The notes beneath the pieces were generated by a model. The model was not told the DNA's origin. It worked only from the letters and a program-made list of their open reading frames with translations, and did not search any database. A stretch of 64,000 nucleotides of DNA, taken from positions 17,694,675 through 17,758,674 of the forward strand of contig NC_058046.1 of assembly GCF_020085105.1 (NCBI RefSeq), written 5' to 3'. Every line of letters begins with the position of its first letter. Positions within the stretch are counted from its first letter, which is position 1. The position numbers and the translations under genes are program-made. Origin of the DNA: Siniperca chuatsi (lineage: Eukaryota; Chordata; Actinopteri; Centrarchiformes; Sinipercidae). Below, in pieces: positions 48,883 through 62,958 of this stretch.

Positions 48883-50822
48883 CATTCAAGCATTTGTATT
48901 TTGAAGGACATTTAAGGTGGATGCTAGGCTGACTGAATTTGAATCTTTTGTTCTCCGGAGTCATGGTTCTTCTGTCTCCCTGCTCATGTAGACCGACTTT
49001 ATTTTCTTAATTACTGTGATTACAGCAAGATGAGGCCTATGTATCATAATGTTGTGTAATTAGCAGTCAATTGTGGACTAACAAGGCCTCCTCAGGCATA
49101 GGTAATGGATTTTGGATAGACAAGCCGAGCTGAGGCATGACTAATGCAGCATGGGTAAGTATAATTAAAGCCTCCTCTCTGGAAGGAGGTTCCCTCTCAC
49201 ACACAGCAGAAGTTTGAGCAACAATGCATCAATCAGCATAGTAGAGAAGTTCATCTAATCCACATCATGAATAACAGCAAGGTCTCTCTCGGACTTCCTT
49301 GGGGGTTAATGGGGATGTGTAAGATGTGTACCCAGAACAGATAAAGGAAGCTTGTTAGCTGATAGAGGCAAAACCCACCGCGCTGACAGAGGCAGCATCG
49401 GTTTAGGCAGACAAACGGCAAGGGGGGAAGAGCGGGAGGAAAGAAAACAAGAAGGAGAAAACAGAGTGAGAGAACAATGAAGACAAGACAGAACAGGAGA
49501 GAGCTGGCAGGTAGCAGTTCTCTGGAGATTCATTAGGCTTGTCAGAAATGCTGGCTGTGAATATGCTTGCACAGCAAGCTCCTTAGTGGGCCCACGCAAA
49601 CATACACACACCAACTCAGGTTGCTGCAGGTGTATAGAGCTCTCATCTGCTGACAGGTAGGGATGAAAGCGCGATAGGGACAGTGGGATTTGGAGTCACA
49701 CTGTGAAGACAGCAGGCTGCGTTTCTCCAAATGGCTGCTGCGGGAATTAACATATTCTGACTGGCATTAAGTCCTTTGCTTAGTGGCACACAACATCTCA
49801 GCTGATGAGTGAAAAATTTATTTTGTGTAAATGTGACCGAAAGCTTGATTCATCTTTAAATTTCAGTGAGTTTTTTTGTACTGTAAACACAGCAGCATAG
49901 CTTCCTAGTTGTTACAACACTTCAACAATCTGTCCTGTGACAGTTAAGGGGAACTAAAGTGTCACATCGCCTCTTCGTGCTTTGTGCATCTCAACATGCT
50001 GTATACTCATTTAACTAGACAGCCCCCATTGAGAATGTACACAATATCTGTGTGTTCCTGCTTATGGAAGAAAGAATCAGTGCTGAGTTTGTCATTTTGT
50101 CTGGTTAAATAGGGCTTAAAATGCTGCTGAGTAAGTGTAATGTACTGAAACAGTAGGAAGCATATTATATCAAAAGTATGCTGCTTGAAAATGAACCAAT
50201 TTGTACACAAGAGACTCTCTTTCTCTTCTTCCTCTTCTTTCCCTTTCTGCATATATCAATGAGTGTATTATGGTTGTTTGTTTAAGGTGAAGAGCTTCTG
50301 ATGAAAAATGACTAACAGATGATGAAATGACCTGAAATGTATGATGCAATCTGTGCAAGTGGAAGAGTCCTTTGTGTGTATGTGTGCATGATTGCATGCA
50401 TATGCATGTTCGTCTTGGCAGGGGAGTGCCGTGTGTCTGGGCTTTGGGCTAGTGTGTAAATCCCAACATTTAGGTGGAAGAGAGAATCACCGTCTGATTC
50501 CCCAGCTATCCTCGCGGCCGTTTCTCTGCCTCGACAGCCTGACCGCTCACAAAGAAATGTTTACTGTACACACACAAACAAACACACACACACACATGCA
50601 GACAATACATGTGGCGAGCTTACTGGCAGTGAGTTTTTCTTTGCAGACAAGTGTCCAGTGAGTGAAGTGCCAGCCCCCAAATGCAGCCTCTCATCACAGA
50701 GAGGACCTCAGTGGGAGATGGAGAGAAACTCCACACCAGCAGCTGGAAGCTAGATGACTGTTCCATGTGTTCATGTCTCACTGGAGATCCATAAAGCCTG
50801 ACCGACACAGCCTGGGACCCAT

Positions 50823-50824
<2 letters not shown>

Positions 50825-50867
<43 letters not shown>
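50825..50867. repeat. (TG)n followed by GA-rich microsatellite
   Basis: Perfect TG run followed by an (AGAGAC)-like purine stretch to about 50905. Confidence 0.95.
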
Positions 50868-50870
<3 letters not shown>

Positions 50871-52419
50871 AAAGAGAGAGACAGACAGAGAGAGAAAGAC
50901 AGAGCCAGAGAACCGACTGTATGTATTCATCACTTCCAGGCAAGTATTGTATTTCATCTACACCCTACTGGCAGAATACACTACATAACATTTTATATCA
51001 TTTTTGTGGCCCCTGTCTCACTGCTAGTGGTCACATAAAAACAGTCTCTCTCTCGCTAGGAAGACATCTTTTTCTTATGCACATTTTGACTTGGAGTGAC
51101 AGTGTTTACTCTCACCTCATTTTCTTGTGGAAATGATCAGGCTGGTACACTGCATCTCTTTCTCTCTTTTCTTCCTGGGACTCAGCTGTGGGCTTGGGAT
51201 CATGGGACTATGTTTCCGTGACAACCAGATATCACCGCCGAATGCTGACACTAAAATAACAGACTGAATAATTTAGACAGATCCATTTTTAAACAGTATG
51301 TCAATTCACATCACTGGCCACAGACACCGTGCTTGGCACCCTGCTGAAAGGCCCACCCAGGCCGGGTGAAGGGTGGGATGCAGTGTCCAAGACTCATTTA
51401 ACAACAGTCTGGCTGTTAGAGTTAGAAATATCCTGAAAAAACTGTGGAAATGAAAGTAGTTGTATAATCTAGGCCAATGTTCCCTCTTGAGATAAAAAAA
51501 ACACTCAAAATGTTTAAAATTAATATTTGCATAATAAAAAATACATTGTGATACAGTAAAAACTGGTTCAGCAGCAGAATATGGAAAGACAGGAATGAAA
51601 TCTACACAAATAACTGGTCAGCAGTGACAGTGTGGGACCCCAAGTCATAACATTTTGAACTGAAATGCTTGTTTGGTGTTTATGTCATGAGAGATGAGCC
51701 CAGAGCAGCCCAGTTTAATGACAGCAGCACATGGTTCCACGATCAAAGTTCAAAAGAAATCATCCATCAGGGATAATTTTCATGTCTGATTTTCTCATTT
51801 TAAAAAAGACCACAGAAATTAGCATTGATGACTGACCATTTATCAGCATGAAGCATTAGTGCAATATGATAATAAGAACTAATTAATTGAGATAGATTTG
51901 TAATGCACGTTATATCAAGAAGTAAAATATGGGCCAGATGAAAGTTTAACAGCTAGGTCAACAGCAGATTTAGCAAAGAAACTTCAGTTTTATTTCATGT
52001 ATTTTTTATAAAACAGGCATAATTTGCATATTTTTATGTTGTTTCACACCACGTATTATTAAATGTTATCATTTATTCCAGCTGAAATGACAAGCTAACT
52101 GACAGCACACACTCCCTCCTTTCGTTTCCCTCAGGTTTCTTAAAAGCTGCTAAATTTTAAGAGGATCTTTTCTATGTTTTATGACAAGCTCGGTGAAAAA
52201 CATAAGCTTAGGGCTGCAGTTCATGTATCTGCACAAATAAAACAAGACACAAAGAAAAAACAGACCCATACATGTTCACATGTCACACACAGATCCAACT
52301 GATGGCTTATTCAGATGGAACCTCGGGCTGCGAATCAAATATTTGCACACATGATATATCCTGCTTTCCTCAAGGCCTGAGTGTTGAGAAATATTCAGAC
52401 ACCATTGTGTCTGCATGTG

Positions 52420-52422
<3 letters not shown>

Positions 52423-52490
<68 letters not shown>
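52423..52490. repeat. (TG)n microsatellite, 68 bp
   Basis: Uninterrupted TG dinucleotide run, among the longest in the window. Confidence 0.95.
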
Positions 52491-52491
<1 letters not shown>

Positions 52492-54949
52492 AGCTGCTCT
52501 CCTGTTATTTTACAAGCTCGTATTCACACCCACACACGCCCAATCACCAGAGGGCTAAACGGAATAACGGAGAAGGGGAGGTAAACGGCCTCGCAGGTGT
52601 CTCCCTACTCTGTCGCACTCACTTTGTCTCATTTAAATAGTGTCTCATTATCCTCTCTAACTTTCTCTTTAGTTCTGCTTTTATACAATTGTTGAGCACA
52701 TTTTATGGAAATTGTTTTGAAATCATTAAAAAAAGATACATATCAGCAAAAGCAGAGCCATGTCTTGAAAGCAAGGGTTTACAAAATGTTCCTTTAAGCC
52801 TAAATATGTAGCTCTGTACAAATTCAAGGTTTAGCAAGAGTCAGACCCACACACAGGGTTTTATAGTTGTATTCAGAAAAAACACTGTTTAATATTTGAT
52901 TCACGTTGCATCTGTGCAAAAAACCGCAGTAAGTGACAAACATTTCAGCCCCTGTAGACAGTCAATTCCTGGGCCCCTCTCTTGCTGATCCATAAAAACA
53001 AATAAAAATAAAATACAAGTCAGATGCATTTTCTAAACTTGTGTTGCGCCAAGTAAATACACAATAAATATTCTTCCTGAGGACAGAGCTACCCCAATAA
53101 CGCACAATGCAAAGAGTCTTTATGCAATGCTATTGTCAATGTATGTCCATCACATCAACAAAAACTCAGTACAGTTTTTGTGCTATTAAGAGAACTTTAC
53201 TGAAATTTGCAGTTTTAATTCTACATTTCTAATTCAGTGGAAGATCATAATTTACATAAAAATACCTTCCAGCTCTCTTTCTTCCTCCTTTTGTCCCCCT
53301 CACAATATTTTGAATTTGACCTTATTTCGTGTTCTGGGATTTTGGGAGAAGAATCCTCCTGATACACCCTGTCATCCCTTCACACACACACACACGCACA
53401 CGCACACACACACACACACACACACCCTCCTCTCACCCCACCAACCTTCAGGCAGTGCACCTGGGTACAACTCTTAAACATGCACACACACAGATATACA
53501 CACATACACAAATGTGTGTATAGACACATTCCCCAACACTTACATATGCACAACTCACAAGTACAGAAAACACACAAATGCACGCTCACACAGACACACA
53601 AACTATATGTGTCCAGTCTCCAACAGCCAATCAGATTGTGTTCCAAACCCAGTGTTTGGACAGATTGTAGCTCCTGACAGCTGTCATCAGGAGGTCTCCC
53701 ATTAGGTCCTATAACAGCTACAACAGTATGACCACTTGGGAAATGACACACATACATACACAGAGTGTGAAAACCACTGAGAGACACACAGCAGGATTGA
53801 TCTCCCTCAATGGTATTGATTAGCCTACCCCCAACTCAGATCAGAAGATACCAGCTGTGTCAAGCTATTTGCTTCCTGAAGCACTCTGTCTCCTGCACAG
53901 AAGATGAAAATAATGACGCTGCGAGCGTCTTCTCGCAGAGAAATTCTGCTGGCTGCAAAAGGGCAGGAAGTCCACAGGGAAACAGTTACCTCAGATGAAG
54001 GTCGCTCCAAGCCATTTGTTTTGACCTCTGCCCTGGTCCTACTGAATGTGTTTGTGTTTATTTGTGTATGTGTATGTGTGTGTGTGTGTGTGTGTGATAT
54101 ACTATGTATAACTACTCCTTGGGCTCATGTGGTTGGTATGTGAGTGTATGTGTTATGTGATCAGCTAGTCAGTAAGAACGCAACCAACTGTGTGTCTCAT
54201 GTGTTAGTCTTTCTGTAACTTTGCATTTGGCATTTACACACTCACATACAAAGACACACAGTAAAACACTAAAATGCATAGCTGGGAGTAACATCAAGGG
54301 AATTCTATTTAAATTGTAGTTTCACAGTATTTTATTCTCCTAGAACAGGGCAGTTATTTTATATTATTAATAAAAGCATGAATACGTTTCTTTTCCAAAG
54401 CCACAAAGACCATATGATAATATCATGATGTAAGATTTACTAAGCTTAGCATAGTTTAATGAGCTGCTCTATTTGAGTTGTCACTTCCAGATACTCCCTA
54501 TTTTTATTACTATTCTGTCTGTGTTTTGAAACAAAATATCAGAAACTATCTATCTGAAACTTTTTGTTTTCTTTAAAATCCAAATCAATCCAAAGGTTTG
54601 TGACACTGCAGCTGAAATCAGGATAAAATAAGACTAGATTGTCCTACAGAGTGAATTATGAAGACTCAAATCCAGTGGTATTCCTGTTCAAAACCAAAAT
54701 TACTATTAGTATTATTTCCTCATGAAAATACTTGCATCACTGCTAAAACAGTTGTGAATTATACCACTAGTTGGGGGGAAAAGCAGTTGTTGGAGCTGAG
54801 TGTGATGAGGAGCTCCAACTGTTGTTGCTGATTACTGTCAGTGTTGCAGATTTTAGAGTCTTGCATTCAGTTATGACATAAAAAAACTAAACAGCATCCT
54901 CTCTGACAGATGAGCAAAACTTAAAAAAAACAGAATGGTGAAAAATATG

Positions 54950-55470
54950 AGTTAGTAAAGTATGTATAATAAACTACTCACTGGCAAAACCACATTACTA
55001 AGTAAAGTGTTGCAATTGTAATTTGATCAGTTTTTTCAGTAACAAGTAGTATATGGGATTACAATTTGAAATACATCAATTGCATTGTTCAAAGTTGGAG
55101 GGTGTGCGAACAGCGCTATTTCACTGTGGGGATGGGACTTCTGTTGTAGCCATGGCTAACGTAAGGCTAAATCTTAATGGTCAGTAAATACCTCCAAAAT
55201 GTAGGCTGGCTGTTAAACCATAGTGACTTTTTTCTGTTTCTACATGTGTTACAGAAGCTGTGACCTGTGGTTGTGGATGACTCAGAGTTGTTGTTGTTGT
55301 TGCACCTTTGATGGAACTGGGTTGACTAATGAAAGTAATGTAATGTAACAAATTACTTTTGCTTTTGAGTAATTAGTAAAGTAATGCAATTACTTTTTCA
55401 AAAGACAATATGCGGCGAGTAATTTATTACATACATTTGTCATTACACATTTACATTTGTCAAGTAACTT
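54950..55470. mobile_element. non-autonomous element with GTAATGTAATGTAACAAATTAC-type end
   Basis: The right part carries repeated AAGTAATGTAATGTAACAA and AATTACTTTT units and the left part ATTACTAAGTAAAGTGTTGC. It contains a (GTT)n run near 55288. This resembles a common hAT-like teleost repeat and has no transposase. Confidence 0.5.
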
Positions 55471-57365
55471 GCTAAATACTGCTCTCCCCCCTTATTCACA
55501 ACAGGATCAGTTTTGAGTTCTTGAAAACAAAAATGTTCCCTGTAAAATATTCATTTTACTGAAATACTTTAAATAGCCCCATGTGTAGAAACTTAAAAAC
55601 TGGCAAATATTCTGCAGGACAGTAAGAACTTCTCTGAAGGTCCAGCTCCTGCGAACCAGCTTCAGTTTGGGATTAACTGCACATAAACACATGCATTTCA
55701 GAAGGGAGTATGTAGAGTAAATCACATGGTCACCTGTGGCCTTGCAAGAAAGTGTGTCTATTAGGTGAGCATACATGACAATCTGGAAACCAATTTCTCC
55801 TTGGAAAGAAAGAAATATGACAAACATGAACAACATCAACGTGATTCTTCGAGTGTCTTTGAATAGTTTGATGTTTTATTGTTGTGTGATGCTTGAAGTA
55901 CTATTTGGTAGAAATTTTGGTGGTTTTTATGTACAGGTGAGGCTTCCTGCCTGGCACCTCAGTTCTTCAAACATCCCCCTGATCTGACAGACTGCTGTTT
56001 AGATTCGAGACAGCCGTCCATCTCCCTCCTCTCCAACTTAAAATGTCTGTCTTTGGCTCTGTGGTCTCTCCTACTCCCCTCCCTTTTTTCCCCTCTTTGC
56101 CCTCTCTGTATTTTTGACAAGCTGGCACACTCAAAGGGCATTGTCAAAACGTCAAACTTTATAAAATATAGATATAGAAAGAGATGTACAAAGGCTGAGG
56201 AAAACGGAAAAGAAGATGAATGGGAGAAATGTGAGAGTGTAAAAAAAAAGGAAGACAGAGTGAGAGAGTGAGAAAAGGGATATGAGCTCTCTGTGGTAAA
56301 AGACAATAAAGTGTGAAAGGTTTTTCCTTTGTTTGATGTCCTCCCCTGAGGGGCTCTGTGACAGAGACCGCTGCAGAGCCCCAGTTAAAAGAGGAAAAAT
56401 GACAGGAGCCATTTCTCTCTTTTTCTCTCTATGGCCCTTCAGGATGAGGATTGTCTGTGTTTGTGAGTGTGTGTGTGTGTCAGAGACTGAGAGAGAGAAA
56501 GAGGGAGCGTATGAGACAGAAAGAGAAAGCAAGAGACAGGGAGAGAGAGCCCTTGGGGTCTAATAAATCAGGCCTGCATTGACTGGGAGGTTTCTGGAGG
56601 ATCTCGTGTGGGAAGACAGGTGTCCATAGCATTCTGGGGCAGAGGTTATGGTCAGACACATCAGTCATTTCACAAAACACACACACACATGCAGAGACAC
56701 ATGTAGGGCTGAAATCACCCAGAGACAAAACCCATTTCCTCCTATTGTACCTCATTACCATGTCACAGCCCTCTGCTTCATATTTGGTTTCATTTTAAAT
56801 GTGAAATACTGCTGTGATCAAATAATGAGAGCGAACGGCAACGCAAGCCGCTTTTGTAAACAGTTTACCATTGATTATTCCGCTGCTTATTGTGTTTCAC
56901 TGTGTTTTCCTTTCAGTTTATAAAAAAGCAAGGCTGGCACCTTAGCGCACAGCAGCGGTGGCTCCTCGGCTACATTAGCATAATGATAATTCACAGGCTG
57001 GAGTTATGGAAATGAAATAAAATATTGTTCTTTTATTCTGCAGCACGCAGCAGTACTCCGCTAAGACATCCAGTTATTATACATGACAAATATGAATTAA
57101 AGTCAAGAGTTTGAGCTGGAAGGAAGGTCTGTGAGCGTGGAAGGAATCGCACCTTTCACGCCGCCTCTCTGCTGTCTGTGTGTGAATGACAGTGTGTATG
57201 CAAGAGGTGTGTTTGTGTATGTGTATGTATATGTGAGACATGTGTGTTTGTGTAATTTGTATGTGTGTGCATGCCTCAGGGTTACAGTTAGGGGAATATT
57301 GCATGCCTCTTTTCTCTGTCCTCCTTTTCACCCTTACAGATGGAGAAAAATTAAACTCCTACATG

Positions 57366-57405
<40 letters not shown>

Positions 57406-58321
57406 CCACAAATACACACATGTACACACGTACACACGTGCAGACAGTCAAAGAGTGAAGGGTCCCGCAGAGTTCATAAGCTAGTGAATAACAAAAGCTC
57501 CACACTGGACTGGGCTGTCTGTCTGTTGTAAAAATGGCCTGTCTGTGACATGAATATGATTTTTGTTGTGCACATGCAGATGTGTGTGTGTGTGTGAGAG
57601 ACAGAGAGAGAGAGAGTGAGTGTGCTCTATGGTAACTAGATGAATTATTCACTATTTACTGATGAGGATGCATTTAGGCTCCCAGGAGTGGTGCTCAGAA
57701 GCAGGCCTCACCTCTCTCCTCTTGCCCTCTTCGTCTTTATCGTTCTCTTCTGCTCCTTTCCTCTTTCCCACTCGCCCCTATCACACTTTCATCATCTCTC
57801 TGCATTACTGGAGCTGTTGGTTCTAACATCATGCCTTTGTGGGATAACAGCGCTGTTGCCTTTAGCTCCAAATCTCTGCCTGTCTGATCCTGCTGACCTA
57901 GTTGGGAAACAATGTTCTGATGGTAAAATCTCTGTTATGATGAGCACAGTAGTAACCCATTTGCATGTATTAAGTAGAGGGATGGGCTACGGCTCTTCCT
58001 CTTTGGGGCTGCCTTAGCTGAATTAGCATCACCTCACTGACTAGACTCAGACATACTGATATACCCACATACAAGTAAGCACAAATCAGTGGAAGCCAAG
58101 TTTAATCTTTATCTTACACACACACAGAAGTCGGTACACACAAATGCACACACACATATTCACATAGGCTAAAACACAGTTAATACACCCACTAATCAAG
58201 CTCCTATTACCAGGAGGAGGCTTTCACACATGGGGACCAAACTCCCTTCATCTAATTGGTCCGCTGAGAAAATCACTAAGCTGTTCACATCTGCAGGGAT
58301 ACATACACACATATATGCACG

Positions 58322-58359
<38 letters not shown>

Positions 58360-58536
58360 TGCGTACACACACATGCAGTCACTCTTAGCCAATCAGTGCA
58401 GAGCTCCTTGGGCAATGTGCACAGTTCCATCCTTTCTTTTATCCATCCTTTATCCTCTGGTTCATCCCTTGCTTTCAGCTCTATCGGTCCCATTACCACA
58501 GCCAGGGACCCCAATCCCTGGAACAGAACCTCAACA

Positions 58537-58576
<40 letters not shown>

Positions 58577-58952
58577 TACAGCGCACTTAACCACAACCCA
58601 GCTTCCACCGTAACAAAACCAAGGGTCCAAGCTTTTTTAGCCTATTGGTATCTTTCCTGTGTGTTTGTGGTGTTTTTGTATGTGTGTGTGTGTGTGTGCG
58701 TGTTTGGAGTTGGGTGGTTTCCCATCCGGAGCAGCCGTTGTGCTGCTTATTAAACAAAGCCTGTCTAAAGCTGTCTTAATCCTTTCCCATAGCTATCCCT
58801 GACTACACATATAGACACACACACACACAGATTTCCGCACAGTTGCTGAAGTCCAGCGCTCAGCAACACATTCTGTCCTCTGTCAACCCCAGCAGAGAGA
58901 GGGAGAAAGAGAGAGAGAGAGATGGAGGGAAAAGAAAACTTAGCTATGCACA

Positions 58953-58993
<41 letters not shown>

Positions 58994-60713
58994 GTATTCT
59001 TTAGGGTCTGGCAGCTAGTCGCCCATCTGGGACTGAAGATAACCCTCGCTACCCACTAGTGTACGCAGCAGTGTGCAGGGTGTGTGTGTGTGAGGCTGAT
59101 TATATGTGCTTTAGAACCCCCTGCACCCCGTAGCACCAAACCAGCACCCAACACTCTTCATCATTTAATAAATAGAAGTTTTCTGAAGCATAAATTCATC
59201 TCAGTATGAAGGTAAAAGAAACCTGCAGAGTTCTCTTGGCTTTATTTCAAAAATAATATGGACAAATAACAGTGCTGATAGACGGGGGTGGATGAAGAAC
59301 TGCCTTTGGACTCACAACACAAGGGGGAGTCCATCAAATAGTCGACTTCAGCTCATTTCAGCAGCAGTGTAACAGTTTTAAGGGATTGGCCTAGAGGAAA
59401 TCTTGGCTGGTGAGGCAAACACTGAAATTACTTTACTAATCTTTGTGAACTGAACTGAAAGTCAGGCAGTCTAAAACAGTGAAATATATACGAAATAGGA
59501 TACAAGAATACTGTACTGCTCAATAAGCAAGATGCTTTCTAGCCTATTAAGCCAGACAAGTTGTGCAGGTTGATCAAACTGTGAAATGCATCATAGAGTT
59601 CCCTCATAGAGTGTAGATGATCACTGATTCTACGATCTATCATTCAGTAAAAAAATGTTTAGGAGCTACAGATAAAACCAAAATATTGCAAAACAATAGC
59701 CTTGGATGATGCCCAAGTCATTATCAACACCAAGCTGCACAGCAGTGACTCCAAGTTTGATCTGTGCTCTGGGCTCTCCCTATAGTTCAAACTGCTGAAT
59801 CCAACAGGAAAAGCGTAACATCATGGTCAACTCCAATCAAAAGTTATGATTTCAGTGTGTTACAGGTTCATTACATCTCAGCTGTGCCCCATTGCTGCCT
59901 TGGATCAGCTTCAACAGAAGCTGCAACAGACCCATCCAGTTCTGCCTTATCAGTATATGAAAGGTGTCAGACTTATGAGGCCTTATTGTTTCAAAGGCAG
60001 GTGAAAGGAGATAGACACTAAAAGTCTCCCAGTGCAGGAAATTAATACACAGTTCTGTATGTGTCTATTTTATCAGTATTAACAATATATCATTACCAAG
60101 TCAGTTTACAGGCCATATAGCATAATAAAGCAATTTGTATCTTAAGATAACCGTAAAAATTATATTGGTATTAGATTATAAATGGCTGCATTTTAGTAAC
60201 TTGACATACCCTGGGGGCAAGTATGCCTGAGAAGACAAGCTCTGGGAAATTCAAGTCTGTGAAACTGGTAAGCTTTCTTCCTGGTTGACTGTTGTTGAAA
60301 AGTGAAAAATTGAAATCTCACATAAAGTACAGAGACTGGATGAATTTGTGGGTAATTCAGTCACAAATTCCTGAAGGGACTGACTCAATAGACAGTAATA
60401 ACAAGCGACACATGAGTAACCACATACGGAGGATTTTGGTCTTCACACCTTTAAAATTTAACCACTAAGTTCATGAAGCGGCTATACCAAAACTATTTTA
60501 TCTATTTCACAAATTCACTTGCTAACGTTAGTTTTTTTTTTTTTTTTGCTTTTTTGTTTAACAATGCTCGTTCAACTGTTTTACAGAAACAAGAATCTTT
60601 ATTTTGATTTTATTCATATTGTTTCACCTTGACAGAGTGGAGAGTCTGTGGACTGCCTGACGCCTGATAAGCAAGTCATATCTGACGTTACATATAACCT
60701 TATTTACTTTACT

Positions 60714-60714
<1 letters not shown>

Positions 60715-60752
<38 letters not shown>
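60715..60752. repeat. (GT)n microsatellite
   Basis: Perfect GT run. A similar run lies at about 60978-61010, and a poly-T/T-rich tract at 60532-60555. Confidence 0.95.
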
Positions 60753-60755
<3 letters not shown>

Positions 60756-60967
60756 CGTCTGCAAATGCATGTGTGTAATGAGGCTTGTGTGTTTGTGGCT
60801 GTTCACTCACTAAATGTGTGAATGAGACTGGAAGTGTGTCCACATTTCTGTTTGTCCACAGCTGTTTGCTGTGATATTTCCAGCTCTGGTTTGTGTGAGC
60901 ACAGCGCACTGTGACTTTGGTGATAATTGAAGCACATATACCCACCCCCATGGATGTGTGTGTCTGT

Positions 60968-61016
<49 letters not shown>

Positions 61017-61138
61017 CTAAGGCACATTGACCAATAGAGATAATTACCTAAAAATGTGTCTGCACTCTGAAGTCATCACTTATGGAGATTACATCCCCGG
61101 ACTAGTTTCATGAATTAATACACATACACATACACACC

Positions 61139-61174
<36 letters not shown>

Positions 61175-62913
61175 TGCACACACACACACTAGAGCAGGGG
61201 TGATTTGACAAGGGCTGGGGCTGTTTGAAGAGCCGCTTCAGACACAAGCATCCCAAATAATTTCAATGCATCTCAATGAAGAGTTGACGCAGCTGTCAAA
61301 AACACATACACACATATTACACACTCTCACACTCAGAGCTGTCTCTTCAATAAGTGTGCATTATGTGTGTGACCGAGAAGAGCATGGCCACAAGCACCTC
61401 TTTGTTTCAAGACAAAGAGCAGGTCAAAAACATCATTAGTCTGAGGCTGCAGGACACACACACCCACACTGTTTTCCAGATGCTAATACTATTGCCAGTA
61501 GGGGTTCTGGGCCCCAGTGAGACTCCGAGGCAATCACTGAACACACAGTAGGAAGAACATCACTTCACTCTCACACACATGCGCACACATAGCAGCAACA
61601 TTTTTTCCCAAAAGAAGGATATTGAATTTTTATAAAAGTGGCAAAATAAAAAGCCGAAGCAAGGTGAGATGTGGAGTGGAGAAAAAGAAAGAGAGAGAAA
61701 AATTGTGTACACATCTATTGTCCAGCTTGTACAAAGCCACAAAAGGGAGCTCTCTCAGTAACCTTGTCCTTGTGAGTCAAGGCATAAATCACTGTAAATT
61801 GTGTTTGTTCACACTAATCCAACCCATGGTGTGGCATGAAACAGTGCAGTCAGCAACTATGTGCACATAACCTCTCAAACACACACACACACACACACAT
61901 ACACACTCACATGGTAACCTGACCTGTGTCCTCTCTAAACTCCTCTGAACTTACATCAGCTTCACGTAAAGCTCTGACATCAGCTTTTAGAGTCCAGAAT
62001 ATCTAATGAAACCACTTTTGTGTCTGGTTAAAAACATTTAATAGAGTTAGAATATTTGCTCTTCTGCCTCAGCTGTTATTGATGTGATGCACTTGCAGCA
62101 TCACCACATTGCAGCCAGTAAAAAGACTCACACGCACTGATTAAACTCTCCTCTCTCACACTTTTCTTTATTCTGTCTTTCCCTCTCTCTGCATGACTGC
62201 ATGGTGTAATCCCAGTCAGGTAAGAGGAATGTTCCAGTGTTGTTCGGGTGTCTGAGCCTGTATACACACACACACACACCGCACATGGAAAGCAAAGGAC
62301 AGCAGCTCCTGCACATGCACACAAAGCGAGGTTGTGCTACTATAAGTACCGCAGAGCAGAGCGTCAGGGCCGAGTGGAAAACCACAGGAGAGGGGTGATG
62401 ACAAAGAGATGTTACACCTCTCCGTTCCTCCTCCTCCGACTCACCTCCCTTCCCCCATCGTTCATTCCCAGGCATCAAGGTCGGACTGTTTTACAAATGA
62501 AGCACTGCTCCACCCCCTCTTCCATCCACTCTACAACACACACACACACACACACAGCGGATGAACGCCCGCTGCTGTAACTCACTTCTTGCTGTGACAT
62601 CATTAATACGACATACTGTCCACAGTGACATCATTAATAAGAGCCGGGGTGCTGACTCTTCCTTAATGGCTCTCTAAATATGACAGGTCTGACATATTGT
62701 CCATGTGGTGTTCCTGTGCGTGTGTGTGTGTGTCTAGCAGAGAGGCCTGTGCATACACTGGTGCCTGATTTACACTGCAGGCTGCTGTTTGCAGGGTGGA
62801 AGCAAATGTCAGCAAGAGCAGGCTCCCTGTCTTTTTTAAGCAATTAGGGAAACAGTTTCTGTCCCACCCTGCGACACATCCTCACAAACCTAGACACAAA
62901 CACAGACAGAAGA

Positions 62914-62915
<2 letters not shown>

Positions 62916-62953
<38 letters not shown>
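62916..62953. repeat. (AC)n microsatellite
   Basis: Perfect AC run continuing as imperfect CA to about 62968. Confidence 0.95.
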
Positions 62954-62958
<5 letters not shown>

